Below the pieces are notes generated by a model. The model made no database searches. It was not told the origin of the DNA and was given only the letters and a program-made list of their open reading frames with translations. Source: an uncultured Lachnospiraceae bacterium (GTDB lineage: Bacteria > Bacillota > Clostridia > Lachnospirales > Anaerotignaceae). Taken from it: a DNA stretch of 33,941 nucleotides. The position numbers and the translations under genes were made by a program. Shown here piece by piece: positions 7,853-15,016 of the stretch. The stretch spans positions 1 to 33,941 of the forward strand of contig CALWRB010000003.1 of NCBI GenBank assembly GCA_944383855.1, given 5' to 3'. The stretch's first letter is position 1; each line of letters opens with the position of its first letter.

Positions 7853-8410
7853 TCAACAGCTTTCTTTCCTGCGTTTTTTTCTATCCTCTCGAAGCAACTG
7901 CTCCGCTCTGGCAAAAGCAATCGCTTCCCCTTTTTGTGCCAACAGCTGCAAAAGTTCCTCTAATATCGCCATGCTTTTGGGATGGATTACATGATAATGC
8001 CTGCTTTTTTTATGGTATTCCCAAGCACTTGCCTGCGTGTATGCTTCCTTTTGATACACACGGCACGCAGCAATACGATCCATAAACATCTCCACCACAT
8101 ATCTCACAGGCATTTCCATGCCGCCCAACACCTTGCCATCTTTAAAATCATAATCGATCCAATACTCGAAATGGTGTTTATTTCTTCCTTTATGATGCAG
8201 CCAAGAAGCGGAATAGCCTTTTGCCTCTCGTTCCGCATTATTAGGACTGCGGTTTCCCTGAAAATATTTCGCACCGACGAAAAATTCCGTCGGGCTGTAT
8301 TTAGACAGATCATGCACCAATCCCTGCCAATACAAACCTACACGAAAGCAGTAGGCTCTGACCAGCGCTCTGTGATGGCGCACCGTCTGAAAATGCTCCA
8401 ACCATTTCAT
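7853..8410 (-). CDS. DUF5662 family protein
   Basis: A 185-residue soluble protein rich in His, Tyr, Trp and Arg. Recognisable stretches are HHRALVRAYCFRVGLYWQGL followed by VHDLSKYSPTEFFVGAKYF, and HHKGRNKHHFEYWIDYD, as in the DUF5662 family (widespread in Clostridia and some phages; sometimes annotated as catalase-like without proof). The HD and H-H-x5-HH pattern could bind a metal, but that is inference. Start taken at 8410 (MKWLEHFQ), behind an AAGGAAG site; the 30 residues possible before it lack the family's pattern and overlap the upstream terminator. Confidence 0.7.
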   Translation of the reverse strand: MKWLEHFQTVRHHRALVRAYCFRVGLYWQGLVHDLSKYSPTEFFVGAKYFQGNRSPNNAEREAKGYSASWLHHKGRNKHHFEYWIDYDFKDGKVLGGMEMPVRYVVEMFMDRIAACRVYQKEAYTQASAWEYHKKSRHYHVIHPKSMAILEELLQLLAQKGEAIAFARAEQLLREDRKKRRKESC

Positions 8411-8470
8411 ATCCGTTTCGCTTCCTTTCCACTCCAAGAATACCACGAACCGCATTGTTTTTCCAGCAGA

Positions 8471-8508
8471 AAAATAAAAAGCCGCCGTATACTGTTGCAT
8501 ACGACGAC
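8471..8508 (-). terminator. Terminator of the isochorismatase-like gene
   Basis: On the minus strand a 10-base stem GTCGTCGTAT / ATACGGCGGC (two G-U pairs) with an 8-base loop, then TTTTTATTTTT. The G-U pairs work only in minus-strand RNA, which fixes the orientation. Confidence 0.82.
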
Positions 8509-8526
8509 TAATAAATCCACTCTGTT

Positions 8527-9069
8527 TTATTTCACCAGTTTGGAAATGGTTTTAAACTGCGGGGACTCTGCGCCAACCGTCAATTCAAACAGCGCGGATT
8601 CCACACTGCTGATGTAAGCGCCTTCTGCCTGCATTCTGGCGATGCCGGCTTGTTTATCCGCAGCGGTTCTGGAGCCGACCGCATCTGTCACCACATACAC
8701 ACGGAAGCCTTCCTCCAACAGATCCAATACAGTCTGCATCACGCAAATATGTGTTTCTGTTCCGCAAACCAGGATATGTTTCTTCCCTGCTCCACAGATG
8801 GCATCTTTCAAAGATGCTGTCTGCATGCAGCTGAATGTTTTCTTCTCATAAGGGGGAAATTCGCCCAATGCTTCCTTTACTTCCGGAACGGTTTCACCCA
8901 ATCCTTTGGTGTACTGCTGGGAAACAATGATCGGCACACCCAATTCGCGCAGTCCTTTTCCTAAAATCGCTGCACGAGCGACCACTGCTTCGTTTTCATG
9001 GATCACAGGGATCAGCTTTTCCTGAAAATCAATAAAAACCGCAAGAGTATCTTCCGCTTTCATTCTCAT
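8527..9069 (-). CDS. Isochorismatase-like cysteine hydrolase
   Basis: A 180-residue protein of the isochorismatase/nicotinamidase fold. The catalytic residues are readable: aspartate in AVFIDFQEKLI, lysine in EKKTFSCM, and cysteine in HILVCGTETHICVMQTVLDL, whose GTETH-C context is typical of the YcaC/cysteine hydrolase branch. The nicotinamidase metal-site histidines are not evident, so it is probably not PncA. Start at 9069 follows a GAGGAG site at a slightly long distance of 12 bases; 9063 is an alternative. The substrate is unknown. Confidence 0.85.
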   Translation of the reverse strand: MRMKAEDTLAVFIDFQEKLIPVIHENEAVVARAAILGKGLRELGVPIIVSQQYTKGLGETVPEVKEALGEFPPYEKKTFSCMQTASLKDAICGAGKKHILVCGTETHICVMQTVLDLLEEGFRVYVVTDAVGSRTAADKQAGIARMQAEGAYISSVESALFELTVGAESPQFKTISKLVK

Positions 9070-9152
9070 GTGTAAAACAATCTCCTCTCTTGGAAAAAAT
9101 TCCATCTACGGTTTTTATTTTACAGGATAGTTCCCCACTTGTCCAATGGTTT

Positions 9153-9929
9153 TTATACATATTTACGCATATGCTGCAGCGCGCTTTTTTCCAGTCTGGA
9201 AACCTGTGCCTGGCTGATGCCGATTTCATCGCTGACTTCCGTTTGTGTTCTGCCTTCAAAAAAACGCAGTTTTACGATTTTTCTCTCCCGTTCGGACAAA
9301 TGGTCCATGGCTTCTCCCAAGGAAAGATTTTCCAGCCAAAGACCATCTCCGTTTTTATCATCACTGACCTGATCCATCACAAACAATGCGTCACCGCCGT
9401 CATGATAAACCGGTTCAAACAAAGAAATCGGCGCCTGTATGGCATCTAATGCCGTCACCACCGTTTCCTTCGGAATTTCCAGCGCTTTCGCGATCTCCTC
9501 TACCGTCGGTTCCTTCTCTTTTTCCGCCATCAGCTTTTCTCGCATTTGCAATGCTTTATATGCCGTATCCCGCAAAGAACGGCTGACACGAATGGGATTA
9601 TTGTCCCGCAGGTACCTTCTGATCTCGCCAATGATCATCGGACAACAGTATGTGGAAGGCATGACCTGCATCGTGACATCAAAATTATCGATCGCTTTGA
9701 TCAGTCCTACCACACCCACCTGAAACAGATCGTCCATATTCTCATTTCTGTTTTCAAACCGCTTGATCACACTTAACACCAGACGAAGATTGCCCTCGAT
9801 CAATTTTTGTCTGGCGGAAATATCTCCGTTTTTATAATCTATAAAAAGGCGTCTTGCTTCTGCGGCGGAAAGCACAGGCAATTTTGCTGTATTCACACCG
9901 CTGATCTCGACCTTGCTGCCGTAACCCAC
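9153..9929 (-). CDS. sigG: Late forespore sigma factor SigG
   Basis: A 258-residue sigma-70 family protein of the sporulation type. It starts with GTG at 9929 behind AAGGAG. Region 2 contains EGNLRLVLSVIKRF, DDLFQVGVVGLIKAIDNFD and PMIIGEIRRYLRDNN; region 3 and region 4 include RTQTEVSDEIGISQAQVSRL and end with HMRKYV. This matches SigG, which drives late forespore gene expression (germination receptors, small acid-soluble proteins). An oddity: the normally conserved stretch before PMIIG (usually V-K-F-S-T-Y-A-V) reads VMPSTYCC here. It follows sigE in the canonical order but is separated from it by a terminator and a divergent small gene, and has its own sigma-F-type promoter. Confidence 0.95.
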   Translation of the reverse strand: MGYGSKVEISGVNTAKLPVLSAAEARRLFIDYKNGDISARQKLIEGNLRLVLSVIKRFENRNENMDDLFQVGVVGLIKAIDNFDVTMQVMPSTYCCPMIIGEIRRYLRDNNPIRVSRSLRDTAYKALQMREKLMAEKEKEPTVEEIAKALEIPKETVVTALDAIQAPISLFEPVYHDGGDALFVMDQVSDDKNGDGLWLENLSLGEAMDHLSERERKIVKLRFFEGRTQTEVSDEIGISQAQVSRLEKSALQHMRKYV

Positions 9930-9959
9930 AAAACCACTCCTTCCGTTTTTTTCTAACTC

Positions 9960-9989
9960 TAAAATCCCCGCGGAAGGAAAAAAATATAC
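9960..9989 (-). promoter_or_regulatory. Sigma-F/G type promoter of sigG
   Basis: On the minus strand GTATA (9989-9985), exactly 15 bases, then GGGGATTTTA (9969-9960). This fits the sigma-F consensus GYWTA-N15-GGNNANAHTR at all but one fixed position. In B. subtilis sigG is transcribed by sigma F, so the match is biologically expected. Start expected near 9953, with the AAGGAG site just downstream. Confidence 0.7.
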
Positions 9990-10042
9990 CTGTCAAAGCC
10001 AGTCAATTTCCTGCAGTATCTGCCGCATCTTTTTCTTTATTT

Positions 10043-10071
10043 TTATAAAATCAAAAACCATGGACATACTA
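10043..10071 (+). promoter_or_regulatory. Forespore-type promoter of the 55-residue ORF
   Basis: TTATA (10043-10047), 14 bases, GGACATACTA (10062-10071). The last seven bases, CATACTA, are the sigma-G minus-10 consensus, and the ten fit the sigma-F form at 9 positions. The minus-35 element is one base off consensus and the spacing is 1 short. The predicted start is about 20 bases before the ORF. Confidence 0.5.
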
Positions 10072-10096
10072 AAAAGAAAAAAGGAGTGGCTCAATC

Positions 10097-10264
10097 ATGC
10101 ATCTTTTGATTCGCACCGATGCCTTATGCTCACAACAGCCTGTCTGTCACAGCACCAGAACGCTCACACCCTGTATCCACGGGAAACAAAGAGTTTGTCT
10201 GGATCGAGGATTTGGAAAAGAAGTGTTTTACGAATACGATTCTTTGCATCATAAGGACTGTTAA
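10097..10264 (+). CDS. Small Cys/His-rich protein between sigG and sigE (55 residues, unknown)
   Basis: ATG at 10097 follows AAAAGGAG by about 10 bases; the frame ends at the TAA at 10262-10264. The protein has cysteines at 11, 17, 26, 34 and 55 and histidines at 2, 18, 28, 51 and 52; the pairs CH (17-18), C-x-H (26-28) and the HHKDC tail look like metal ligands or cross-linking residues, as in small spore-coat or zinc-binding proteins. No signal peptide or membrane segment. It is transcribed away from sigG, has a forespore-type promoter and is closed by a strong bidirectional terminator, so it is a complete one-gene unit embedded in the sporulation sigma cluster. I do not recognise a family; the metal or spore role is inference. 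Confidence 0.6.
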   Translation: MHLLIRTDALCSQQPVCHSTRTLTPCIHGKQRVCLDRGFGKEVFYEYDSLHHKDC

Positions 10265-10318
10265 AAAACTCCCTTTTCTTTCACGAAACATTTTTCGTCA
10301 AAAGAAAAGGGAGTTTTT
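10264..10318. terminator. Bidirectional terminator between the 55-residue ORF and sigE
   Basis: Perfect 18-base stem running AAAAACTCCCTTTTCTTT and its complement, with a further ACGAAA/TTTCGT hairpin in the loop. It ends the small ORF on the plus strand and sigE on the minus strand, so sigE transcripts should not read into sigG. Confidence 0.88.
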
Positions 10319-10320
10319 GG

Positions 10321-11055
10321 TCAAATCAGTTTATTCATTTCTTTTTTCAGCCGATGCATAATCTTTTTTTCCAGTCTGGAAATATAGGACTGCGAGATCC
10401 CCAGTATATCTGCCACTTCTTTTTGCGTTTTCTCTGTTGTTTCCGGCAGTATCCCAAAACGCATCTCCACAATACGCCTTTCTCTGCTGGTCAATTTTTC
10501 CATCGCATCTCCCAGCAGTCTGCGGTCTACCTCATCTTCAATTCCTTTATAAATCACATCTCCTTCTGTCCCTAAAATATCGGAAAGCAGCAATTCGTTT
10601 CCTTCCCAATCCACATTCAACGGTTCATCTATGGAAACCTCTGCCTTTGTCTTGCTATTGCGCCGCAGATACATCAAAATCTCATTTTCGATGCAGCGGG
10701 AAGCATATGTAGCAAGCTTGATTTTTTTATCTGTTTTAAAAGTATTGATCGCTTTGATCAGACCAATCGTCCCGATCGAAATCAAATCTTCCACATTGAT
10801 ACCTGTATTTTCGAATTTTCTCGCAATATAAACCACCAGACGCAGATTGCGCTCAATCAAGACCGATTTTACCTCATGGTCATTTTCTCCACCCAACTGC
10901 TCCAGCAGCACCGCTTCCTCCTCCGCTTTCAGTGGCGGCGGAAACACATCGCTGCCGCCGATATAAAAAACACCTTTTCTGCCCTTTCGGTTGCAGCGCA
11001 GCCAAAGCATCAGCCGATATTTCCAATAAAATAATCCATACTTCCAATCCTTCAT
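10321..11055 (-). CDS. sigE: Mother-cell sigma factor SigE precursor
   Basis: A 244-residue sporulation sigma factor. The first about 30 residues ([18 protein letters not shown], basic and aromatic) form the membrane-associated pro-sequence that SpoIIGA removes after septation. Regions: [59 protein letters not shown], and the C-terminal [19 protein letters not shown] helix-turn-helix. SigE directs early mother-cell transcription. The start overlaps the spoIIGA stop by 4 bases, the usual coupling of protease and substrate. Confidence 0.97.
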   Translation of the reverse strand: MKDWKYGLFYWKYRLMLWLRCNRKGRKGVFYIGGSDVFPPPLKAEEEAVLLEQLGGENDHEVKSVLIERNLRLVVYIARKFENTGINVEDLISIGTIGLIKAINTFKTDKKIKLATYASRCIENEILMYLRRNSKTKAEVSIDEPLNVDWEGNELLLSDILGTEGDVIYKGIEDEVDRRLLGDAMEKLTSRERRIVEMRFGILPETTEKTQKEVADILGISQSYISRLEKKIMHRLKKEMNKLI

Positions 11056-11930
11056 ATCTTTTCCTCCTCTACCAAACAGGTAGGCAACAGGATCTCAAAT
11101 TGTCCCGCAAAACCCTCCTGCGTTAACCCTATCCAAATATTTTCAATCACGAGCGGCATCTGTTTGGTCTGTATGATGAGCTTATCTGCCAAAAACGCAG
11201 GCAGAACTCCTTCTGATTGTCCAACACTTTGATACGGAATACAAGAAAAGCCCATCTCCTGCCACTGTTCTTCCCCTCCCTGCCAAAGGCAAATCTGTTC
11301 CTGTGAAGAAAAAAGTGGCAATACGCCGTATAACGCCGCGATCGGCACTCCTCTGCCGTCCTTTGGGGAGCGCAGCACATTTCCGCTGTCCCAAAATGCC
11401 GCTACCGTGATGCTTTTGCCGCGAAAGAAAACCGTCGCCTGCGTGATCGCTCCTCTTTGTTTCAGAAAGCCAAACAAAAATCGACTGCCGATCTTTAGTA
11501 CAACATATGCGCTGATCACACCCCAAAGCAGTACCTGCCAGGGGTACACAAAGGGGATACTGATTCCCGCATCCGCGACCAGACGCCATGCATTTGTAAC
11601 ACTAAAGACCGCACCGACTATACCGCTGAGGCAAAACGATACCATCAAGCAACCAAAAAACAGCCGAACCCACTGCCGAAATCCCCGCGGAAAAAACGCG
11701 ATCGCAATACCGATCGCCAGCAATACCGCAGAATACAGCAAATTACCGTTTACCGCCCAATAATCAATCGCCACCGCCGCACAATGCAAAAAAGAAACCA
11801 CCGACGCCGACAGCAGCAGACGTTTCTTTTTTTTCGGCAGCGAAAGAAACAAAGCCGTCGCATACAACAGCAGATACAGCACAATGCCTTCCGTCAAAAA
11901 AAGCATATCTATGTAAATCACAGGTTCCAT
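11052..11930 (-). CDS. spoIIGA: Pro-sigma-E processing aspartic protease SpoIIGA
   Basis: A 292-residue protein with five N-terminal membrane helices (about residues 1-150) and a cytoplasmic protease domain. The catalytic motif [17 protein letters not shown] (Asp near residue 179) matches the D-S-G-N-x-L signature of this retropepsin-like family. It cleaves pro-SigE in the mother cell when activated by SpoIIR from the forespore. ATG at 11930 follows GGGGGAG. Located immediately upstream of sigE as in nearly all spore formers. Confidence 0.95.
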   Translation of the reverse strand: MEPVIYIDMLFLTEGIVLYLLLYATALFLSLPKKKKRLLLSASVVSFLHCAAVAIDYWAVNGNLLYSAVLLAIGIAIAFFPRGFRQWVRLFFGCLMVSFCLSGIVGAVFSVTNAWRLVADAGISIPFVYPWQVLLWGVISAYVVLKIGSRFLFGFLKQRGAITQATVFFRGKSITVAAFWDSGNVLRSPKDGRGVPIAALYGVLPLFSSQEQICLWQGGEEQWQEMGFSCIPYQSVGQSEGVLPAFLADKLIIQTKQMPLVIENIWIGLTQEGFAGQFEILLPTCLVEEEKI

Positions 11931-11950
11931 GTTGACTCCCCCTGTCTTCG

Positions 11951-11984
11951 ATTATAGGCACCGGAAGGCAAAAACTTTGTCGGA
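11951..11984 (-). promoter_or_regulatory. Spo0A-type promoter of spoIIGA-sigE
   Basis: Minus-strand TATAAT at 11956-11951 lies about 20 bases before the spoIIGA ATG. There is no minus-35 at 17 bases, but CCGACA lies 21 bases upstream, overlapped by TGTCGGA (plus strand 11978-11984), one base off the 0A box TGTCGAA. The over-long spacing with an overlapping 0A box is the known design of the B. subtilis spoIIG promoter. The rest of the gap up to 12180 shows no gene. Confidence 0.5.
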
Positions 11985-12180
11985 AACGCTGATTGCGTAC
12001 AAAAAAAATTTGCGGCATAAAAAGACAGCTTACGCGCTTTGAAACAATGCACCGCTCCATTTTGTGCGGACAACACAAAAACATCTTTATTTATTTAGAA
12101 GAATATTGGATTTCCAAACGAGGCTATTCCTTTTATATTGAGTACAACACAGAGAAAACTCGATTTTAAAATATGGAAAG

Positions 12181-12260
12181 TGAAGCTACCTTCATAAAAT
12201 TCTTGACAAATAATCTGCCTCTTGTTAATATGAAGCTAACTTCTTATGAAGTTAACTTCA
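12181..12260. repeat. Three palindromic operators around the XRE regulator promoter
   Basis: TGAAGCTACCTTCA (12181-12194), TGAAGCTAACTTCT (12231-12244) and the perfect palindrome TGAAGTTAACTTCA (12247-12260). The common half-site is TGAAG. One lies upstream of the minus-35, one touches the minus-10 and start site, one is in the leader. The two downstream sites are 16 bases centre to centre. This is the expected layout of an autorepressor binding site. Confidence 0.72.
12203..12231 (+). promoter_or_regulatory. Promoter of the XRE regulator operon
   Basis: TTGACA (12203-12208), 17 bases, TAATAT (12226-12231); start near 12238, inside the second operator palindrome, so repressor binding would block transcription. 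Confidence 0.8.
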
Positions 12261-12277
12261 TATGAAAGGAGAGTATC

Positions 12278-12508
12278 ATGAAAACCAAAGTAAAAGAATT
12301 GCGCACTGCGGCAAAAATGACCCAACAACAGTTGGCTGACTTAGTTCATGTTTCTTCCCGCACAATTATTTCTATTGAGAAGGAACAGTATAGTCCGTCT
12401 CTCATGCTTGCCTACAGAATGGCACAGGTTTTCGGTGTGACAGTAGAAGATTTATGCTGCTTAAAAGAAAATAAAGAATTGGAGGATTCCCTGTATGAAA
12501 ATCTATAA
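12278..12508 (+). CDS. XRE family transcriptional regulator (small, HTH only)
   Basis: A 76-residue protein that is essentially one Cro/CI-type helix-turn-helix: VKELRTAAKMTQQQLADLVH then VSSRTIISIEKEQYSPSL, with the tail IMAQVF-like segment leading into TVEDLCCL. Such small YozG-like regulators often sit before membrane proteins in Bacillota. RBS AAAGGAGAG; start 12278. It overlaps the next gene by 14 bases, so it is coupled to it. The operators directly upstream suggest that it represses its own operon. Confidence 0.88.
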   Translation: MKTKVKELRTAAKMTQQQLADLVHVSSRTIISIEKEQYSPSLMLAYRMAQVFGVTVEDLCCLKENKELEDSLYENL

Positions 12509-12914
12509 CAAAAAATCTTTTGTAACGGCGCTCTTTCTGTTAGCATTAGGTACATTGAATTTGGTGATGGACTTCGTTCGTCACACTTTTGAAATAAAAG
12601 GAATCGTTCTGATTTTTGCTCTTTATTTTATCGGCGGGGGATTGATTATCCGCAGTTTATCTCTCAAATTCGCAAAAGAAGATAAACTGGAACAGATGGA
12701 TGAGCGAAATCAACTGATTGAACTGAAAGCAAAAAGCAAGTCATTTCGGCTGACGCAAGCAATTTCTTTTGGGTTGATGTTGGCTTTACTGATTATGGGA
12801 AAAATATCCGGCTATCACGGTTTGATACATATAGCAGTCGGGCTGGCATTTGCATTTTCCATATCCATGTTTACCGAGATTTTCACTTATATGTACTACG
12901 AATCTAAGAATTAA
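12495..12914 (+). CDS. Four-helix membrane protein of unknown function in XRE operon
   Basis: A 139-residue protein with four predicted helices (about residues 8-25, 36-55, 88-105 and 110-130). Between helices 2 and 3 is a charged cytoplasmic segment, KEDKLEQMDERNQLIELKAK, of the kind (M-D-E-R-x-x-x-I-x-x-K-A) seen in DUF2178-like small membrane proteins that accompany XRE regulators. RBS GGAGG 9 bases before the ATG at 12495. The function is not known; the same charged motif recurs in the next gene. Confidence 0.75.
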   Translation: MKIYNKKSFVTALFLLALGTLNLVMDFVRHTFEIKGIVLIFALYFIGGGLIIRSLSLKFAKEDKLEQMDERNQLIELKAKSKSFRLTQAISFGLMLALLIMGKISGYHGLIHIAVGLAFAFSISMFTEIFTYMYYESKN

Positions 12915-12934
12915 GAATCAGGAGGAATCATTTT

Positions 12935-13231
12935 ATGAAACAACCACCCAGGCAAAGACCTATGAAAGATGAGAGAGATGAGCAAATAGATGTGCAGGCA
13001 AAAAGCTTTTCATTGGAATATGTGATTGCTGTAACACAAATTTTGACTATCCTGTGTTTCGTCAAAGGGAATCCTGCATGGATAGGCAGCTTGTCTTTAT
13101 TGTTTTTTGGAATCGCTTTCGGGCTATTCTATAAGTATCGGCAATATGCAGAAAAGCCCTATCTTCAAGTCGGCATCGTTTCTTTCCTAATAGGAGTTTC
13201 TCTGCTGATTTGGTTCGGAGTCACCGGGTAA
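12935..13231 (+). CDS. Three-helix membrane protein of unknown function (DUF6442-like)
   Basis: A 98-residue protein with the charged N-terminal motif MKDERDEQIDVQAKSFSLEY, followed by three membrane helices (about residues 27-42, 50-65 and 78-95). The D-E-R-D-E-x-I-x-x-x-A-K-S pattern parallels that of the preceding gene, so the two probably form one membrane assembly or duplicate pair. RBS AGGAGGAATC. Third and last gene of the XRE operon; a bulged hairpin with a T run follows. Confidence 0.75.
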   Translation: MKQPPRQRPMKDERDEQIDVQAKSFSLEYVIAVTQILTILCFVKGNPAWIGSLSLLFFGIAFGLFYKYRQYAEKPYLQVGIVSFLIGVSLLIWFGVTG

Positions 13232-13265
13232 AAAATATTTATGTACATCGGTGATACAAAAAAAC

Positions 13266-13298
13266 AGGAAATCGAAAAAGAGATTCCTACTTTTTTTC
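13266..13298 (+). terminator. Probable terminator of the XRE operon
   Basis: Stem AGGAAATC / GATTCCT with one bulged A, loop of about 8 bases, then a run of seven T. Confidence 0.6.
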
Positions 13299-13341
13299 TT
13301 CATTTTTCCTAACCGCAAGAGTGCAAAAATCCCGCTTCCCC

Positions 13342-13370
13342 TTGAAAAAACAGCTTTGATATGGTATTTT
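13342..13370 (+). promoter_or_regulatory. Promoter of the yhbY-nadD-rsfS operon
   Basis: TTGAAA (13342-13347), 17 bases, TATTTT (13365-13370). Confidence 0.5.
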
Positions 13371-13428
13371 AATAGGTAATCGTTTCATAAAAAACGAATC
13401 TAAATCAGCAAAACGGAGGAAATCATTT

Positions 13429-13722
13429 ATGTTGACAAGCAAACAGCGTGCTTTTTTGCGCGCCATGGCAAATAATATCGACGCGATCTTTCAGATAGGC
13501 AAAAACGGCATCACTCCTGAACTAAGGGATACCATTCACCTTGCCTTAGAAGCACGCGAATTAGTCAAAATCAAAGTACTGGACAATAATATGATCAGCG
13601 CAAGAGAGGCAGCAGACACCCTTGCCGGGCGCACAGGTTCCGAAGTGGTACAAGTCATCGGAAATAAATTCGTACTGTATCGCAAAGCAAAGAAACCTGT
13701 CATTCAGCTGCCGAAAGCATAA
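13429..13722 (+). CDS. yhbY: YhbY family RNA-binding protein (CRM domain)
   Basis: A 97-residue single CRM domain protein associated with ribosome assembly. Visible: MLTSKQRAFLRAMANNI at the N-terminus, the GxxG-type loop in FQIGKNGITPEL, and VVQVIGNKFVLYRK at the C-terminus. RBS CGGAGGAA before ATG 13429. It is the YqeI equivalent at the head of the same gene order found in B. subtilis (yqeI-nadD-yqeK-yqeL). Confidence 0.93.
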   Translation: MLTSKQRAFLRAMANNIDAIFQIGKNGITPELRDTIHLALEARELVKIKVLDNNMISAREAADTLAGRTGSEVVQVIGNKFVLYRKAKKPVIQLPKA

Positions 13723-13772
13723 GATAATGAAATGTTTTTTGCCATCGGCAAGATCGGAAAAGAGGCACTGCC

Positions 13773-15005
13773 ATGAGAGATGAGATCACCAATTTTCAAA
13801 CCTGCAAAAGTATCGCCATTATGGGCGGCACTTTCGACCCGATCCATAACGGGCATTTGGTCGCGGCAGAAGCGGTTCGGCACCGTTTTCAAGTGGATAA
13901 AGTCGTATTTATCCCGACCGGACGCCCCGCGCATAAAGAAGGCAAGCAGGTCACACACAATGAACACCGCTATTTGATGACGGTACTGGCAACGATGCGT
14001 AACGAAAACTTTGACGTTTCCCGCATCGAGATCGACCGCCCCGGAAAAACATATACCATCGATACCATCGAACAGCTAAAAGCCCTGTGCCGGTCTGATG
14101 TCCGCCTTTATTTCATCACGGGAGCTGACGCGATCCATCAGATCATGAGCTGGAAAGAGCCGGAAAGGCTCTTAAGTTTATGCGACTTTGTCGCAGTCAC
14201 TCGCCCGGGGTACCAAAAAAACAAATTATTTGAGGATATCGGTGAGCTGCGGGATAAATTTGCCAGCCGTATTCACTATATGGAAGTACCGGCACTTGCA
14301 ATTTCCTCCTCTGACATTCGCAACCGTATCCGCCGCGGCGAGCCGATCAAGTATCTGCTGCCGCAAGAAGTCGAAGATTATATTTATAAATTTGGTTTAT
14401 ATCAGGACGAAGAACAAAATGAGGTGAAATTTGTGCTTTCCATCGATACGATGCGCGAAAAACTGCAATCTGCGCTTTCCTTAAAACGATATATCCACAC
14501 TATGAGCGTTTCGCAGGAAGCTATGCGTCTGGCAGAGGTATACTGCAGTGCCTCGGAACGCCAAAAAGCCGAAGTGGCAGGTCTTTTGCATGACTGTGCG
14601 AAAGACTATCCGGAAGGACTGCGCGACCGCTTCTGTCGGGAGTATAAAGTACCGGTGGACAGCATTATGCAAAAGCAGCCCGATCTGATCCACCCTTTCT
14701 TAGGTGCGGAGGTTGCCAAACGGGAATATCAGATCCAGGACGAAGATATCCTCAATGCGATCCGCTACCATACCACGGGGCGCGCGGGTATGTCCAAACT
14801 GGAAAAAATCGTATTCATCGCGGACTATATCGAACCGGGCAGAGAACCTTTCCGCGGCTTGGAAGAAGCCAGACGTCTTGCCTACTTGGATTTAGATATG
14901 GCAATGAAGTACATTTTGGAAGAAACCATACAGTATGTCAAAGAAAGAGGCAGACTGCTGCACCCGCTTTCTCAGGAAGCATTAGATTATTACAAGAATA
15001 AATAA
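13773..15005 (+). CDS. nadD: Fusion of NadD (nicotinate-nucleotide adenylyltransferase) and YqeK HD hydrolase
   Basis: A 410-residue two-domain protein. Residues about 12-212 are NadD: nucleotidyltransferase motif GGTFDPIHNGHL, GRPAHK, ITGADAIHQIMSW and the C-terminal ISSSDIRNRIRRG. It makes nicotinate adenine dinucleotide for NAD synthesis. Residues about 222-405 are a YqeK-type HD domain: H in YIHTMSVSQEAM, HD in LLHDCAKDYP, HPFLGAEVA and IADYIEPGR, as in symmetric Ap4A hydrolases (ApnA). In B. subtilis nadD and yqeK are adjacent separate genes; here they are joined without a stop, through the linker YQDEEQNEVKF. The frame is clean. The fusion may tie NAD synthesis to removal of dinucleotide by-products. 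Start at 13773 follows an AGAGG site. Confidence 0.93.
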   Translation: MRDEITNFQTCKSIAIMGGTFDPIHNGHLVAAEAVRHRFQVDKVVFIPTGRPAHKEGKQVTHNEHRYLMTVLATMRNENFDVSRIEIDRPGKTYTIDTIEQLKALCRSDVRLYFITGADAIHQIMSWKEPERLLSLCDFVAVTRPGYQKNKLFEDIGELRDKFASRIHYMEVPALAISSSDIRNRIRRGEPIKYLLPQEVEDYIYKFGLYQDEEQNEVKFVLSIDTMREKLQSALSLKRYIHTMSVSQEAMRLAEVYCSASERQKAEVAGLLHDCAKDYPEGLRDRFCREYKVPVDSIMQKQPDLIHPFLGAEVAKREYQIQDEDILNAIRYHTTGRAGMSKLEKIVFIADYIEPGREPFRGLEEARRLAYLDLDMAMKYILEETIQYVKERGRLLHPLSQEALDYYKNK

Positions 15006-15016
15006 GGAGGTAACAT

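Noticed and set aside
10060..10254. A 64-codon plus-strand frame overlapping the small Cys/His ORF
   Set aside because: Its ATG lies inside the promoter element CCATGGACATACTA, it has no ribosome site, and the overlapping 55-codon frame has one and ends at the terminator.
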